DNA of 64,000 bases, from the NCBI GenBank assembly GCA_947589425.1, contig CANQAV010000001.1, positions 124,001-188,000 of the forward strand. Reading direction: 5' to 3'. Shown one piece after another: positions 26,829 through 36,545 of the stretch. Under the pieces are notes generated by a model that saw only the letters and a program-made list of their open reading frames with translations, did no database searches and was not told the DNA's origin. A program made the translations under genes and the position numbers. Numbering within the stretch: the first letter of the stretch is position 1; each line of letters begins with the position of its first letter. This DNA is from Candidatus Gastranaerophilales bacterium (GTDB lineage Bacteria; Cyanobacteriota; Vampirovibrionia; Gastranaerophilales; Gastranaerophilaceae).

Positions 26829-27580
26829 ATGAAATATTTTTTAAAAATTAAAAATTTAATTATAAAACTCCTGACTTTTTGGATTTTTCCAAAAAGTTTG
26901 AAGAAACAGATAAGAGAATTCTTATTTTATTTTTCGATTTTTGATTTGATTAAATTTAAAAGACAAAACTTTCACACAATTTCATTAGGAGAAAATTGTC
27001 TGCCGAGAATGCTTTTAACAGCAATTAAATTAAAACCGAGGAAATTCTACGGTGAAAAAACCATGCCCTTTGACTTGTGTATACACAAAGATATAAATAA
27101 AATTACGCAGGCAATAGAAAACGATTTTGAAGATTATTTCGACGGTTTAATTTTTGAAAATAACGGCTGGATAAATAAAAAGTATGATGTTATTTATATG
27201 CACGACAATTCTCTTAATCAAGAACGGTTCATAAAGCGCTATCAAAAGAGGATTGAAAACTTTAAAAATATATTTAATTCAAATAAGATACTCTATTTTA
27301 TTTATTCCAATTATAGAAAGACCCCCCCCTCAAGAGCGAAATTGAAAAATTATATGAAACAATTTCAAAAAAGCGAAATGGCAAACCTTTTGAATTAATT
27401 ATTCTGGTTTCAAAAGAAGTTGAAAATTTGGATAACATAAAACAAATTATCGGAAAAATTGACTTTAATGACACAAAATGGGGTCATTACATAATGGATA
27501 AATACCATTCATACGATAATTCTTACACAAAATATCGAAATTATGCCGAAAAAAAATTAAAAGAGATAATCAAAAATTAA
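26829..27580 (+). pseudogene. DUF1796-like papain-type peptidase family gene, frame broken at a poly-C tract
   Basis: The frame from ATG 26829 encodes a protein with HTISLGENCLPRMLLTAIKL, KTMPFDLCIHKD and YMHDNSLNQERFIKRYQKRI. This is the conserved start, SPFDW-like and HDF-like order of the DUF1796 papain-like family (inferred by eye). At 27322-27329 eight C bases shift the frame, which then stops at 27398. Adding one C (or removing two) joins the frame to a further 83 codons that end at 27580, two bases before the next gene's stop. That second part (PFELIILVSKEVENL, DTKWGHYIMDKYHS) reads like real coding sequence. Either a phase-variable gene caught in the off state, a true pseudogene, or an assembly error. 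Confidence 0.65.
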
Positions 27581-27581
27581 A

Positions 27582-28706
27582 TTATTTCTTCACAAAATCA
27601 CCGTATAATCTCACTTCTTGAGGTTTTATATTTTTGTTAAGAAGGGATTTTGATGCAATTTCATTTCTTCTTCCCGCAGAATAAAAATCTTCTTTTTGAT
27701 TTAAATATTTCTTTTCAAGTCTTCTTTGGTTTAATTTCGGCAATCCGAAACCTAAATACATTGTTTCAAATGCCAATGCACCCGTCCTTATAAGTCCGTT
27801 TAAAGCTTTAACATCGCTTACAAGACGGTTATCTTTTCTTGAGAAAAAGTCAATCAATTGTTCTTTTACTTTTTCATCCAAATTTTTATCTTTAAGGGCA
27901 TCTATTCCCGTTTTTTCAACTTCTTGAAGAGAGGTTAAAACTTTTTGAGCAGGTCCCATATCGACACTAAGCCCCGCTAATTTATCCGCTTTTAAAGAAG
28001 CAACTCTTGCGCTTTGTTTTTCAATAAGATTATCTATAACTTTTTTAAATACTTTGTCGGGGCTGCCGTTTTGATTTTTTATTTCATCAAAAACTTTAAG
28101 AATTTCATCTATACTGTTATAGCCCGAATATTTAGATATTGCTTCATTATTTTTTAGCGCAACAACACCCGATGTGGGATGAATTGTATCAAGTATGTTT
28201 TTCCCTATCATTTTAAGTTTTTCTTTAGGACTTTCCATAAACTCCTGCGCTTTTTGCGCAATTCCTTTAAGCCCTTTTTCGCTGTTATTATTGAATACTC
28301 TTTGATATGGTTTTGAAGTCAAAGGAAGCCCCGTAATTTTAGAAACGTTTCCCGTAATTAAAGATGTAACGGCTTTAAGTGCAAAAAGCATTATGATTAC
28401 TGTCTGAACATCTCTGAACAAAATTTCTTTTAATTCATCTTTTGTGGCTTCTTTATCATCAGGATTTCTTTTTGCGGCAGTAATAATTCTCGGAATAACA
28501 ACCCCGCCTATCATCAAAGTTGCAAGTGAAACAAAAGAATTATTTGCTCCCGTAGGCTCAATATGTTTCAAAAATTTTTCAAAAGTATCTTTTTTTGGCA
28601 TTTTATTAACTGCGCTGCCAATATGAGAGCACACGCTGTCTGCACCTTTGCGTACAAATTGCGCAGCTTTTGAGGAAGCTATACGATTTAATTTTTCAAT
28701 CGCCAT
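27582..28706 (-). CDS. Uncharacterised lineage-type membrane-associated protein, 374 aa
   Basis: Not a family I can name. Hydrophobic stretches occur at about residues 58-77 (SFVSLATLMIGGVVIPRII) and 102-118 (VIIMLFALKAVTSLITG), and a weaker one near 320-335 (GALAFETMYLGFGLPKLNQ). The region between is helical and lysine-rich. It overlaps the upstream gene by one base, so they are translated together. The C-terminal hydrophobic segment followed by LPKLNQRRLEKKY resembles the ends of 28706-29722 and 42103-43416, suggesting one larger family. Confidence 0.7.
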   Translation of the reverse strand: MAIEKLNRIASSKAAQFVRKGADSVCSHIGSAVNKMPKKDTFEKFLKHIEPTGANNSFVSLATLMIGGVVIPRIITAAKRNPDDKEATKDELKEILFRDVQTVIIMLFALKAVTSLITGNVSKITGLPLTSKPYQRVFNNNSEKGLKGIAQKAQEFMESPKEKLKMIGKNILDTIHPTSGVVALKNNEAISKYSGYNSIDEILKVFDEIKNQNGSPDKVFKKVIDNLIEKQSARVASLKADKLAGLSVDMGPAQKVLTSLQEVEKTGIDALKDKNLDEKVKEQLIDFFSRKDNRLVSDVKALNGLIRTGALAFETMYLGFGLPKLNQRRLEKKYLNQKEDFYSAGRRNEIASKSLLNKNIKPQEVRLYGDFVKK

Positions 28707-29722
28707 TAATTACCTCCCCCGTTACCCGAATTTTTATTTTTACCCGCTTCGTCATATATAACGGAGGCATTAGGATTAACCTTGCCTGATGCAAGAGTAT
28801 ATAATTTTGGAATGAATGACATTAAAATTCCCGTTAAAACAATCATTGAAGAAACTGTTACGAGTCTTTTTCCGATAAAATTATTTTTAAATGCTGTTAT
28901 TATATCGGAATTTACATCCACAGAGCCATTTTTTCCGTTTCTTTTGGCAAAATCTTTAGCATATTCGCTTACATATCCTATATAATTTTTAAATCCCGTT
29001 TTTCCTTTTGCATTAGACGATACGGAATATTTTACTTTTGTAAAATCAGTATTTTTAAAATCATCTTTTGTTCTTTTTACAATCTCTTCAAACTTATCTT
29101 GCAACTCCGTTAATATTTTTGAAGCTTCCTTTTTATTTTTTGCACCGTGATATTTCATTATTCCTTTTGAAATAACATCAATATCTGCCTTATCTACAAC
29201 ATCTTTTCCTATGGATTCTTTTAACATATCTTCGGCGGATATATCAAAAAATGTTTTATAAAAACTTTTTTCTTTCATGCCGGAGCGTACTTTTTGCATT
29301 AAATAAGAAAGATTTTGTATGTTCTCAACATGTGTATTTGCCGTTTTACCGCAAAGCCTTGTTGCAACGGCAAGAATACCCACAGGCGCAACACACATGG
29401 TAGGACCCGTTAAAAATTCTCTTACCGCTTCTTGTAAAAAAGCGGGAATATTAATTTTTCCCGTATATTTATATCCCGCCATGGCACCTTGGATGCTTCT
29501 TGGGATATTTGTACCCATACAGTCTTCTACCGTAAATTGAAGCGCTCTTCCGCCGTTATCAACAAATTGCCAAAAGCCTGCCAGTTTATCTCCTATATTC
29601 GCAATAGCAGACATATTGCCGAAAGAAGGATTATTCTTTTGGTGTTTACAACCGTTGTTATTGCTGTTTTTGTTTCGACTGTAATTTGGAATTCTTGCGT
29701 TATTTACGGAAGAAAGCTTCAT
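28706..29722 (-). CDS. Uncharacterised lineage-type protein with NPSFG motif, 338 aa
   Basis: The N-terminal 33 residues are Asn/Lys-rich and lead into KNNPSFGNMSAIANIGDKLAGFW. A hydrophobic segment lies near residue 115 (MCVAPVGILAVATRLCG) and another near 295 (VTVSSMIVLTGILMSFIPKLYTL), followed by a Gly/Asn-rich end. The middle is probably coiled, charged helix. No enzyme motif is visible. It is the first gene of a two-gene operon. The NPSFG element and the 'hydrophobic helix then PKL' end recur elsewhere in the window. Function unknown. Confidence 0.7.
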   Translation of the reverse strand: MKLSSVNNARIPNYSRNKNSNNNGCKHQKNNPSFGNMSAIANIGDKLAGFWQFVDNGGRALQFTVEDCMGTNIPRSIQGAMAGYKYTGKINIPAFLQEAVREFLTGPTMCVAPVGILAVATRLCGKTANTHVENIQNLSYLMQKVRSGMKEKSFYKTFFDISAEDMLKESIGKDVVDKADIDVISKGIMKYHGAKNKKEASKILTELQDKFEEIVKRTKDDFKNTDFTKVKYSVSSNAKGKTGFKNYIGYVSEYAKDFAKRNGKNGSVDVNSDIITAFKNNFIGKRLVTVSSMIVLTGILMSFIPKLYTLASGKVNPNASVIYDEAGKNKNSGNGGGN

Positions 29723-29916
29723 TCAATTCCCCTTATAAAACACAGATAAATAAAAACCCGTGAATATATTTTATTGCCATTTTTTTAAGCATTTTTTTAA
29801 ATTCTTAACAATACAGAAAATAAAAAGCAAAATGTATTTTAACACGTAAATTTAATATTAAAAGCATAACGGGATGTTTCATTAAGAAATATAACACCTT
29901 ATTGTGTTGATTATGT

Positions 29917-30834
29917 TTAGTTTTTTCCAATCATATTTTTAAATTGCAGGTAATCTTCGCCGATACGTCGCACTAATTCGCCTGCACTGTTGAACTTAAT
30001 TTGTTCTCTTATTTTTTGAACAAAATATACTTTTAATTTTTTCCCGTATAAATTTTCATCAAAATTATATATATGAGCTTCAAGGGTTTCCTGTTTTGTA
30101 TCTTTAAATGTCGGCTTAACGCCCCAAGAAACAATGGAAGGAAGTTTTTTTTCTTCAATTTGAACATAAGCAAAATACACACCGTAGGGCAATTTTATGA
30201 GCCCTGCGGGCCAAAGCATATTTGCCGTAGGATACCCCAATGTCCTTGCTATCTTATCCCCTTCGATTACAACGTTTTCAACGCCGAACATTCTGCCCAA
30301 TAACTCGTTAGCAAGCTTAATTTCGCCCTTCGCAATTTTTTTTCTTATTTCACTTGAGCTTACTTTTGTCTTATTATTCAACTTATATTCCGGAACGGTA
30401 ATGCAATTGTAGTTAAATTCTTCGGAATATTTCCTGATTGTCTCCGGATTACCGGTTTTATTTTTCCCGAAAGTATGGTTATACCCCGTAATGATTGCAC
30501 TTGGCTCGAAATTTTTAACAAGAACATTTTTAATATATTCATAAGCTTCAAAATTTTTTAGCTCCTCAAAATTGAGTTCATAAATGTAATCCACGCCCGC
30601 CCTATCAAGCATTTCATCCCTGTCTTGCAAGGTTTGAATTGAAGGTACAACGGAAGAAGAAAAATAATTTGCCGGATTTTTATCAAAGGTAACCACTGCT
30701 GACTTAATATCTTTTAAAGAAGCGTATTTTGTTAATTCCGAGATAATTTTCTTATGCCCGATATGAATACCGTCAAAATACCCTAAAGCCAAAGCAATTC
30801 CTTTATTTGGAGAAAGTTTTCGGAATACTTTCAT
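29917..30834 (-). CDS. ribF: Bifunctional riboflavin kinase / FAD synthetase
   Basis: The 305-residue protein joins an FAD synthetase nucleotidyltransferase domain (ALALGYFDGIHIGHKKII; TFDKNPANYF; the ITGYNHTFGKNKTG loop) to a C-terminal riboflavin kinase domain (RTLGYPTANMLWP, LPYGVYFAYVQ, LEAHIYNFDENLYGKKLKVYF). It makes FMN and then FAD. It overlaps the rel gene by one base at 30834, an unusual but clear operon link. Confidence 0.93.
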   Translation of the reverse strand: MKVFRKLSPNKGIALALGYFDGIHIGHKKIISELTKYASLKDIKSAVVTFDKNPANYFSSSVVPSIQTLQDRDEMLDRAGVDYIYELNFEELKNFEAYEYIKNVLVKNFEPSAIITGYNHTFGKNKTGNPETIRKYSEEFNYNCITVPEYKLNNKTKVSSSEIRKKIAKGEIKLANELLGRMFGVENVVIEGDKIARTLGYPTANMLWPAGLIKLPYGVYFAYVQIEEKKLPSIVSWGVKPTFKDTKQETLEAHIYNFDENLYGKKLKVYFVQKIREQIKFNSAGELVRRIGEDYLQFKNMIGKN

Positions 30835-33071
30835 TAATATTTAATATCCTTATTTTGAGTTTTGTTTTTGATTTTCTTTTTTTGGGGCTTGTTTTGCATC
30901 AAATTTTCTTTTTGCTGAAGCCTTCTAACCGAATATACATCACTTATGGATTGAATTGCAAGAATAACTTTTTTAAGAGTTTCAATACTGTCCAGTTCTA
31001 TACCCAAATCAATTATACCGAATTTTCTGCCTTTTAAATAAGTGTTTGAATATATAATATTGATACCCAAATCGCCCGTTTTCATTAATACATCTCTTAA
31101 TATACCCACTCTATCCTGACATTCAATTCTAAGATGAGCCATATATATTGATTTTGTAACATTATCAGACCATGAAATATCTATCATTCGCTCCGGCTCA
31201 ATATTATAAAGACATTTGCAATCAAGCCTGTGAACACTTACTCCCTTTGAGCGTGTCACAACACCTATTATGGGCTCACCGGGGATTGGCGAACAGCATT
31301 TTGCTAAAGACCAAAGCAGCCCTTCAAGCCCTATGATATCATTCTTTTTATTTTTTCCCTTCTTTGCCCCCGTTTGATTTTGATTTTGTTCCCGAGCGAG
31401 TTCCTCGTCCGTTTTTGGTGTTTCATATTTTTTTAAGACATTTAAAACTTTATGAATTGTTGTTTCGCCGTAACCTAAAGCTGCGTATAAATCTTCCGCC
31501 GTCTTATAGTTCATTTCCTTTGCGGCATTTTCAATTATTCCCGCTTTTAACAATTCATCAAAAGTATTTTTTGTAAGTTCGAGTTCAAGGTTTGTTCTTC
31601 CGAGCTGAATATTATCTTCACGGTTAAATTTCTTAAACCATTGGCGGATTTTAGAACTTGCATTTTTCGTAACAACAAAATTCAGCCAATCAATTTTTGG
31701 CATGAATTGTTTTGAGGTTAAAATTTCAACTATATCGCCGTTTTTTAGTTTCGTATCAAGCTGAGCAATTCTTCCGTTAATTAAAGCGCCAACCGTTCTG
31801 TGTCCGACTTCGGTATGAATTCTGTACGCAAAATCAACGGGAGTCGAATTTTGGGGCAGGTCAAACACATCTCCGTTGGGGGTAAAAACAAATACCTGAT
31901 CGTTAAAAAGGTCAAACTTAACGCTTTCAACAAATTCTTTTGCATCACTGGTATCGCGCTCAAGCTCCATTACCTTTCTCATCCACGAAAACTGCATATC
32001 CTGCCTGTTGTTAGCTTTAATTGAGCCTGATTCTTTGTATCGCCAGTGCGCTGCGATACCATATTCGGCAACTTCGTGCATTTTATGCGTTCGAATTTGA
32101 ATTTCAACGGGTTTATTTTTTGCTCCTATAACCGAGGTATGTAAAGAGCGGTACATATTGCCTTTAGGCATTGCTATGTAATCTTTAAATCTTCCCGGGA
32201 TAGGCTTAAACAACTGGTGAATGATGCCTAAAACCTGATAACACTCGGCTTCACTGTCTACAATAACTCTGACTGCCGTAACATCATACAATTGGTCAAA
32301 TGAAACATTCAAGCGCTTCATTTTGTTGTAAATCGAATAGTAATGTTTTGCTCTGCCTTTTATTGTTGCTTTTATACCGTGTTTATCAAGTTCTTTTTTT
32401 ATTGTTTCAATAAGAGTATTAACCGTGTCATCTCTCATTGCTTTTGTTTCTGATACAAGCTTTGCAATTTCATAATATTTTTCGGGCTCTAAATATCTTA
32501 AGGACAAATCTTCAAGCTCTGCTTTAATTTTCCCCATCCCCAACCTGTTTGCAAGGGGAGCAAAAATATCAATTGTTTCCTGAGCAATCTTTTTTTGTTT
32601 CGGTGCTGCCATATATGAAAGAGTGCGCATATTATGCAGTCTGTCGGCAAGTTTTAATACGACAATTCTTATATCCTGCGCCATGGCGATAAACATTCTT
32701 CTGAAATTTTCCGCCTGACGTTCTTCTTTTGATTTAAACTGATATTTACTTAACTTTGTAACACCCTGTACAAGATTAACAACGTCAGAGCCGAATTTTT
32801 CTTCCATTTCTTCGGGGGTAGTGTCGGTATCTTCCAAAACATCATGCAAAAAAGCGGCAATAATCGTATCTTTATCAAGCTTTAAATCCACAAGAATTTT
32901 TGCAACTTCGACAGGATGTATTATATATGGCTCCTGAGAAACTCTAAATTGCCCTTCGTGAAGTTTTTTTGCCCAAAGATAGGCTTGTTCAATCTGCGCA
33001 ATATCCTCGTTTGTTCGATGTTGTTTAATTAGTTCCGCTTTTATTTCATCAAATGTTTTTTGATAAGTCAT
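30834..33071 (-). CDS. rel: Bifunctional (p)ppGpp synthetase/hydrolase
   Basis: A full-length 745-residue Rel/SpoT protein. The HD hydrolase domain has YIIHPVEVAKIL and FLHDVLEDTDTT. The synthetase domain has GRAKHYYSIYNKM, YDVTAVRVIV, RFKDYIAMPKGNMYRSLHT (the RxKD charge typical of bifunctional enzymes) and EIQIRTHKMHEVAEYGIAAHW. A TGS domain (VFVFTPNGDVFDLPQNSTPVDFAYRIH) and a C-terminal ACT domain follow. Both activities look intact, so it should be the cell's main stringent-response enzyme. I choose the ATG at 33071, with GGGAAA just before it, over an upstream TTG. Confidence 0.93.
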   Translation of the reverse strand: MTYQKTFDEIKAELIKQHRTNEDIAQIEQAYLWAKKLHEGQFRVSQEPYIIHPVEVAKILVDLKLDKDTIIAAFLHDVLEDTDTTPEEMEEKFGSDVVNLVQGVTKLSKYQFKSKEERQAENFRRMFIAMAQDIRIVVLKLADRLHNMRTLSYMAAPKQKKIAQETIDIFAPLANRLGMGKIKAELEDLSLRYLEPEKYYEIAKLVSETKAMRDDTVNTLIETIKKELDKHGIKATIKGRAKHYYSIYNKMKRLNVSFDQLYDVTAVRVIVDSEAECYQVLGIIHQLFKPIPGRFKDYIAMPKGNMYRSLHTSVIGAKNKPVEIQIRTHKMHEVAEYGIAAHWRYKESGSIKANNRQDMQFSWMRKVMELERDTSDAKEFVESVKFDLFNDQVFVFTPNGDVFDLPQNSTPVDFAYRIHTEVGHRTVGALINGRIAQLDTKLKNGDIVEILTSKQFMPKIDWLNFVVTKNASSKIRQWFKKFNREDNIQLGRTNLELELTKNTFDELLKAGIIENAAKEMNYKTAEDLYAALGYGETTIHKVLNVLKKYETPKTDEELAREQNQNQTGAKKGKNKKNDIIGLEGLLWSLAKCCSPIPGEPIIGVVTRSKGVSVHRLDCKCLYNIEPERMIDISWSDNVTKSIYMAHLRIECQDRVGILRDVLMKTGDLGINIIYSNTYLKGRKFGIIDLGIELDSIETLKKVILAIQSISDVYSVRRLQQKENLMQNKPQKKKIKNKTQNKDIKY

Positions 33072-33159
33072 ATACTTTCCCGAATTCAACTCAATTTATT
33101 ATACTACTTATATGGCTTTCAAGGTATATTATATATAGTATTTTGAGAAATTATTAACA

Positions 33160-33435
33160 ATGGATAAACCCGAAAACATTGAACAACTTAAAAATAATAT
33201 AGCTCAGGGCGATTTTAAGCTGACTGTTAAAGTTATTGCAAACGCTAAAATTGAGCTTATAGATTTCTCCTGCGAAACGGTTAAAATAAAAGTTAAACAA
33301 AGGGCGTTTGACGGAAAAGCCAACAAGGCAATTATTGAATTGTTAAGCAGAGAATTAAAACATCCCAAATCCAAAATAGCTATAGTAAGCGGTGAAAAGT
33401 CCTCAAATAAAGTAATTTTGTTTACAAAAATATAA
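33160..33435 (+). CDS. DUF167 (YggU) family protein
   Basis: A 91-residue protein with the DUF167 pattern: LTVKVIANAKI, then KIKVKQRAFDGKANKAIIELLSRELKHPKSKIAIVSGEKSSNKVILF. The family is small, widespread, of unknown biochemical role and often lies near yggT, which is in this window but not adjacent. It stands alone between rel and the c-di-GMP gene. Confidence 0.88.
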   Translation: MDKPENIEQLKNNIAQGDFKLTVKVIANAKIELIDFSCETVKIKVKQRAFDGKANKAIIELLSRELKHPKSKIAIVSGEKSSNKVILFTKI

Positions 33436-33451
33436 ATTTCTACACATTATG

Positions 33452-33480
33452 TTAAGAGAATTGTAAAGATGTGTTATAAT
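33452..33480 (+). promoter_or_regulatory. Candidate sigma-70 promoter of the GGDEF/HD-GYP gene
   Basis: TTAAGA (33452-33457), a 17-base spacer and a perfect TATAAT (33475-33480). It stands about 70 bases before the GTG start. Only the -10 is strong. Confidence 0.5.
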
Positions 33481-33550
33481 TTTGATAGTAATTTAGCATT
33501 TTTTATATTCACCCGATTTAATATATTTGTTAAGTTGCGAAAGGTTAGTT

Positions 33551-35395
33551 GTGGATTCGAATAAGGTTAAAAAAGACAGTACCAATTCTTCGGCAGAAGG
33601 CAGCAAATCGACATATCAAAAAACCTCAAACCCGATTGATACGAACAAGATTTTGCCTCTTAATACTAAAACATCGGCAAACAGGCTATACGGCGGATAT
33701 ACAAATCCATACAACAAGCTGAATGAAATAAGCTATCCCGATATTATTAATGCGCTTAATTCGGCTGTTTTAAATCAAAGAGATGCCGTTCATCTTTTTT
33801 ACGAAATTCACAATCAAATATGTAAAAAATTCAACTTAAATTTTTCGGCTCTTGGCATATATAATCCCAATTCAAATTATATAAACGTCAAGCTGATTGA
33901 TAAAACAGGCTCAAATTACAACACAAAAATACCGATTAATAACTCTGATAATGTACTTATTAAATCATTTCAATCAAAACAGATAATATTCACAACCGAC
34001 AGTGATTATCTGAATATGAATTATCTTGCTAACGCATCGACAAATATAATTCCCCTGATTGCTTTTCAAGAGTGTCTCGGTGTAATTATATTCAGCGACA
34101 ACAATAACAACCAATTCTTTGAATTTTATAAATTAATAGCAAATTATTTCGCAATATTCTATAAAAACAGACAGCTGTCGGATTTGGTCGACAGGAACAC
34201 GGATACGGATTCTCTGACCGGATTATCAAACCACAAAAAGCTTCAGGAAGACCTGGCTTTTGAAATTACTCAGGCAATTAACGATGATTCTAAATTCGCA
34301 TTTTGTATATTTGATATAGCCAACATTTCCGAAATCAACAACGAATTAGGTCATGCCAAAGGGGATGCCGTAATTAAAGAAGTGGCGAAAAAAATCAAGA
34401 AAAATGTAAGAAATACAGATATTCTGGGAAGATACGGCGGTGATGAAATTGCAATCATCATGCCCGATACATCTGTTGAAGAAGCAAAATATGTCTGCGA
34501 ATTTCTTTTATATAACCTTGCATGCACAATGTTTGATGATTTAGGACAATTAAAATTCTCATGCGGCATTTCAATGTTCCCTTCCTCAACAAACAAACAG
34601 GAAAAATTGACAATTTTAGCCGAACAGGCTTTATATATAGCAAAAAGCAAAAGAAGCCAGTCGGGTCAATCTGAAATTGTTTCAACAGAGGACTTTAACT
34701 TCTGGGATGATGAAGCTCTTAAATGTTTTGCACAGATTTTAACAAGAAAGCACGCCACAATCGGCATAAATATCGGCGAAGAACTAATTAACCAATTCCA
34801 CAGCGAAAAAATACTCTCTAATGAACATATGCTGGATGTTGTTTCATCTCTGGCAAACACAATAGATGCAAAAGATACCTATACAAAAGGTCACTCTGCC
34901 GCTGTTTCAAGATATTCGGAAGCTCTTGCCCGTGCAATTAATCTTCCCGAAAATGAAGTTGAAAGAATAAAACTCGGAGCACTTTTACACGATATCGGAA
35001 AAATCGGCATACCCGAACACGTATTAAGAAAGCCTACCGCATTATCCGAAGAAGAATGGAATATAATGAAACAGCATCCTTCAATCGGTGCGGATAAAGT
35101 GTTAAAACCGAATAAATCACTCCATGACTTAATCCCGATGGTAAAATATCACCATGAACACGTAGACGGCTCAGGCTATCCATACGGCTTAAAAGGTGAT
35201 GAAATACCGCTTTCGGCTAAAATTGTTGCGGTAGCGGATGCTTACCACGCTCTTATTTCAGACAGACCCTATCGCAAGGGTTTATCGGTAAACAAAGCTT
35301 GCGAAATTTTAAAAATGGGCGCAGGCGTACAATGGGATAAGGAACTTGTAAGACAATTTATTATCATTGCTCCTTCTCTTGCAACAAACATATAG
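33551..35395 (+). CDS. Cyclic di-GMP enzyme with GAF-like, GGDEF and HD-GYP domains
   Basis: I choose the GTG at 33551, six bases after AAGG, giving 614 residues. An N-terminal low-complexity region is followed by a GAF-like sensor (about 60-195). Then comes a diguanylate cyclase domain with GRYGGDEIAIIMP near residue 297 and an RNTD inhibitory site exactly five residues before it. The C-terminal HD-GYP domain has HSAAVSRYSEALA, LLHDIGKIGIPEHVLRKP, YHHEHVDGSGYPYGLKGDEIP and VADAYHALISDRPYR. It should both make and degrade c-di-GMP, with a GAF-sensed input. No membrane segment, so cytoplasmic. With pilus genes in the same genome, control of surface motility or attachment is a reasonable guess. 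Confidence 0.88.
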   Translation: MDSNKVKKDSTNSSAEGSKSTYQKTSNPIDTNKILPLNTKTSANRLYGGYTNPYNKLNEISYPDIINALNSAVLNQRDAVHLFYEIHNQICKKFNLNFSALGIYNPNSNYINVKLIDKTGSNYNTKIPINNSDNVLIKSFQSKQIIFTTDSDYLNMNYLANASTNIIPLIAFQECLGVIIFSDNNNNQFFEFYKLIANYFAIFYKNRQLSDLVDRNTDTDSLTGLSNHKKLQEDLAFEITQAINDDSKFAFCIFDIANISEINNELGHAKGDAVIKEVAKKIKKNVRNTDILGRYGGDEIAIIMPDTSVEEAKYVCEFLLYNLACTMFDDLGQLKFSCGISMFPSSTNKQEKLTILAEQALYIAKSKRSQSGQSEIVSTEDFNFWDDEALKCFAQILTRKHATIGINIGEELINQFHSEKILSNEHMLDVVSSLANTIDAKDTYTKGHSAAVSRYSEALARAINLPENEVERIKLGALLHDIGKIGIPEHVLRKPTALSEEEWNIMKQHPSIGADKVLKPNKSLHDLIPMVKYHHEHVDGSGYPYGLKGDEIPLSAKIVAVADAYHALISDRPYRKGLSVNKACEILKMGAGVQWDKELVRQFIIIAPSLATNI

Positions 35396-35432
35396 ATTTG
35401 CATATTTTTAAAATAAAATATAAAATTTAAAT

Positions 35433-36545
35433 ATGCAAAAATTTGTTTTTAAATTCTTTATTCTGCTTACATTATCAATTTCTTTGATGTTTTTTTCATT
35501 AATCTTTTTGCAAAAAAATGCAATGGAAAAAGAGTTTAAAAAAATGGCGCCCCCACAAAAAGAATTTATGATGAGAGGCCACATGCCGCCTCCCGGTTTT
35601 TCTCCTTTAAAAAACAGGAAAGAGCCTCCTTTATATATTCCTTTAATTGCAATAATTTCACTAAGTTCGATTTTAATTTATTTATTGCTGTCTTATTTGG
35701 ATAAAAATTTTATTTCACCTTTTATTATTATTCAAAAAAATTTAAAAGACTTCGCACAAGGAGCTCAAGACATAAAATTTGTTACAAAAAGCGAAAATAA
35801 AAATGTTTTGGAAACCTTTAGCGCATTAAACGGAATGATGGAAGATATTAAACAAAAAGAAAAGCTGCAGGAAAATTTTATTCAAAACCTTGCTCATGAT
35901 TTAAGGGGCCCCATTCTTGCTCAAGAAAGGGCTATTGAGATATTACAGGATGAATTTAATAACCACGAACTTCTTGAAGGACTCATGGAAAACAGCGAAA
36001 AATATCTTAAGATGATTAATCTTATAATTGAAGCATATAACCGACAGGAATTTAAAATTGAAAAAACGGAATTTGATTTATGCAAGATGTCTGATGCAAT
36101 AATAAAAACACTCATTCCGCAGGCAAAAGAAAAAAATATTAAAATAATAAATCAAGTTGCACGGGATTTTATAATTTGGGGAGATTATCTTTCAATAAAC
36201 AGAATTATAGTGAATTTAATAATAAATTCAATAGAAAGCATACCAAGCAACAAAGAAATATTCGTTAAATCTAAAGAAGACAGGGCAAATAACACAATAA
36301 TCATTGAAGACAACGGTCAGGGAATTCCCAAAGACAAACTGGAAAATATATTTAAAAAACATGTTTGTGTAAATAAAACTGGGAAAAAAGCTATTTCCGG
36401 ACTGGGTTTAACCATAGTTAAAGAGCTTGTTGAAAAACATGAAGGAAATATAACAGTTCAAAGCGAAGAAAATATGTATACAAGATTTATAATTAATTTA
36501 CCGAAAAAGGAAAAAAATGAAAAAACACAGCGTAATATTGGTTGA
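35433..36545 (+). CDS. Membrane sensor histidine kinase
   Basis: Two transmembrane helices (about residues 6-26 and 68-88) enclose a 40-residue external loop rich in Met, Pro and Lys (MAPPQKEFMMRGHMPPPGF). A HAMP-like stretch follows, then the H-box with His155 in NLAHDLRGPILAQE, the N-box in NLIINSIESIP, G1 in IIEDNGQGIP and G2 in GLGLTIVKELV. It phosphorylates the response regulator whose gene overlaps its end by 29 bases. The Met/His loop might bind a metal ion such as copper; that is speculation. The ATG at 35433 falls inside an 11-base inverted repeat. Confidence 0.88.
   Translation: MQKFVFKFFILLTLSISLMFFSLIFLQKNAMEKEFKKMAPPQKEFMMRGHMPPPGFSPLKNRKEPPLYIPLIAIISLSSILIYLLLSYLDKNFISPFIIIQKNLKDFAQGAQDIKFVTKSENKNVLETFSALNGMMEDIKQKEKLQENFIQNLAHDLRGPILAQERAIEILQDEFNNHELLEGLMENSEKYLKMINLIIEAYNRQEFKIEKTEFDLCKMSDAIIKTLIPQAKEKNIKIINQVARDFIIWGDYLSINRIIVNLIINSIESIPSNKEIFVKSKEDRANNTIIIEDNGQGIPKDKLENIFKKHVCVNKTGKKAISGLGLTIVKELVEKHEGNITVQSEENMYTRFIINLPKKEKNEKTQRNIG

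Noticed and set aside
30834-30836. Start/stop overlap of one base between rel and ribF as a sequence error
   Set aside because: Both proteins are full length and their ends fit their families, so the overlap is real operon packing.
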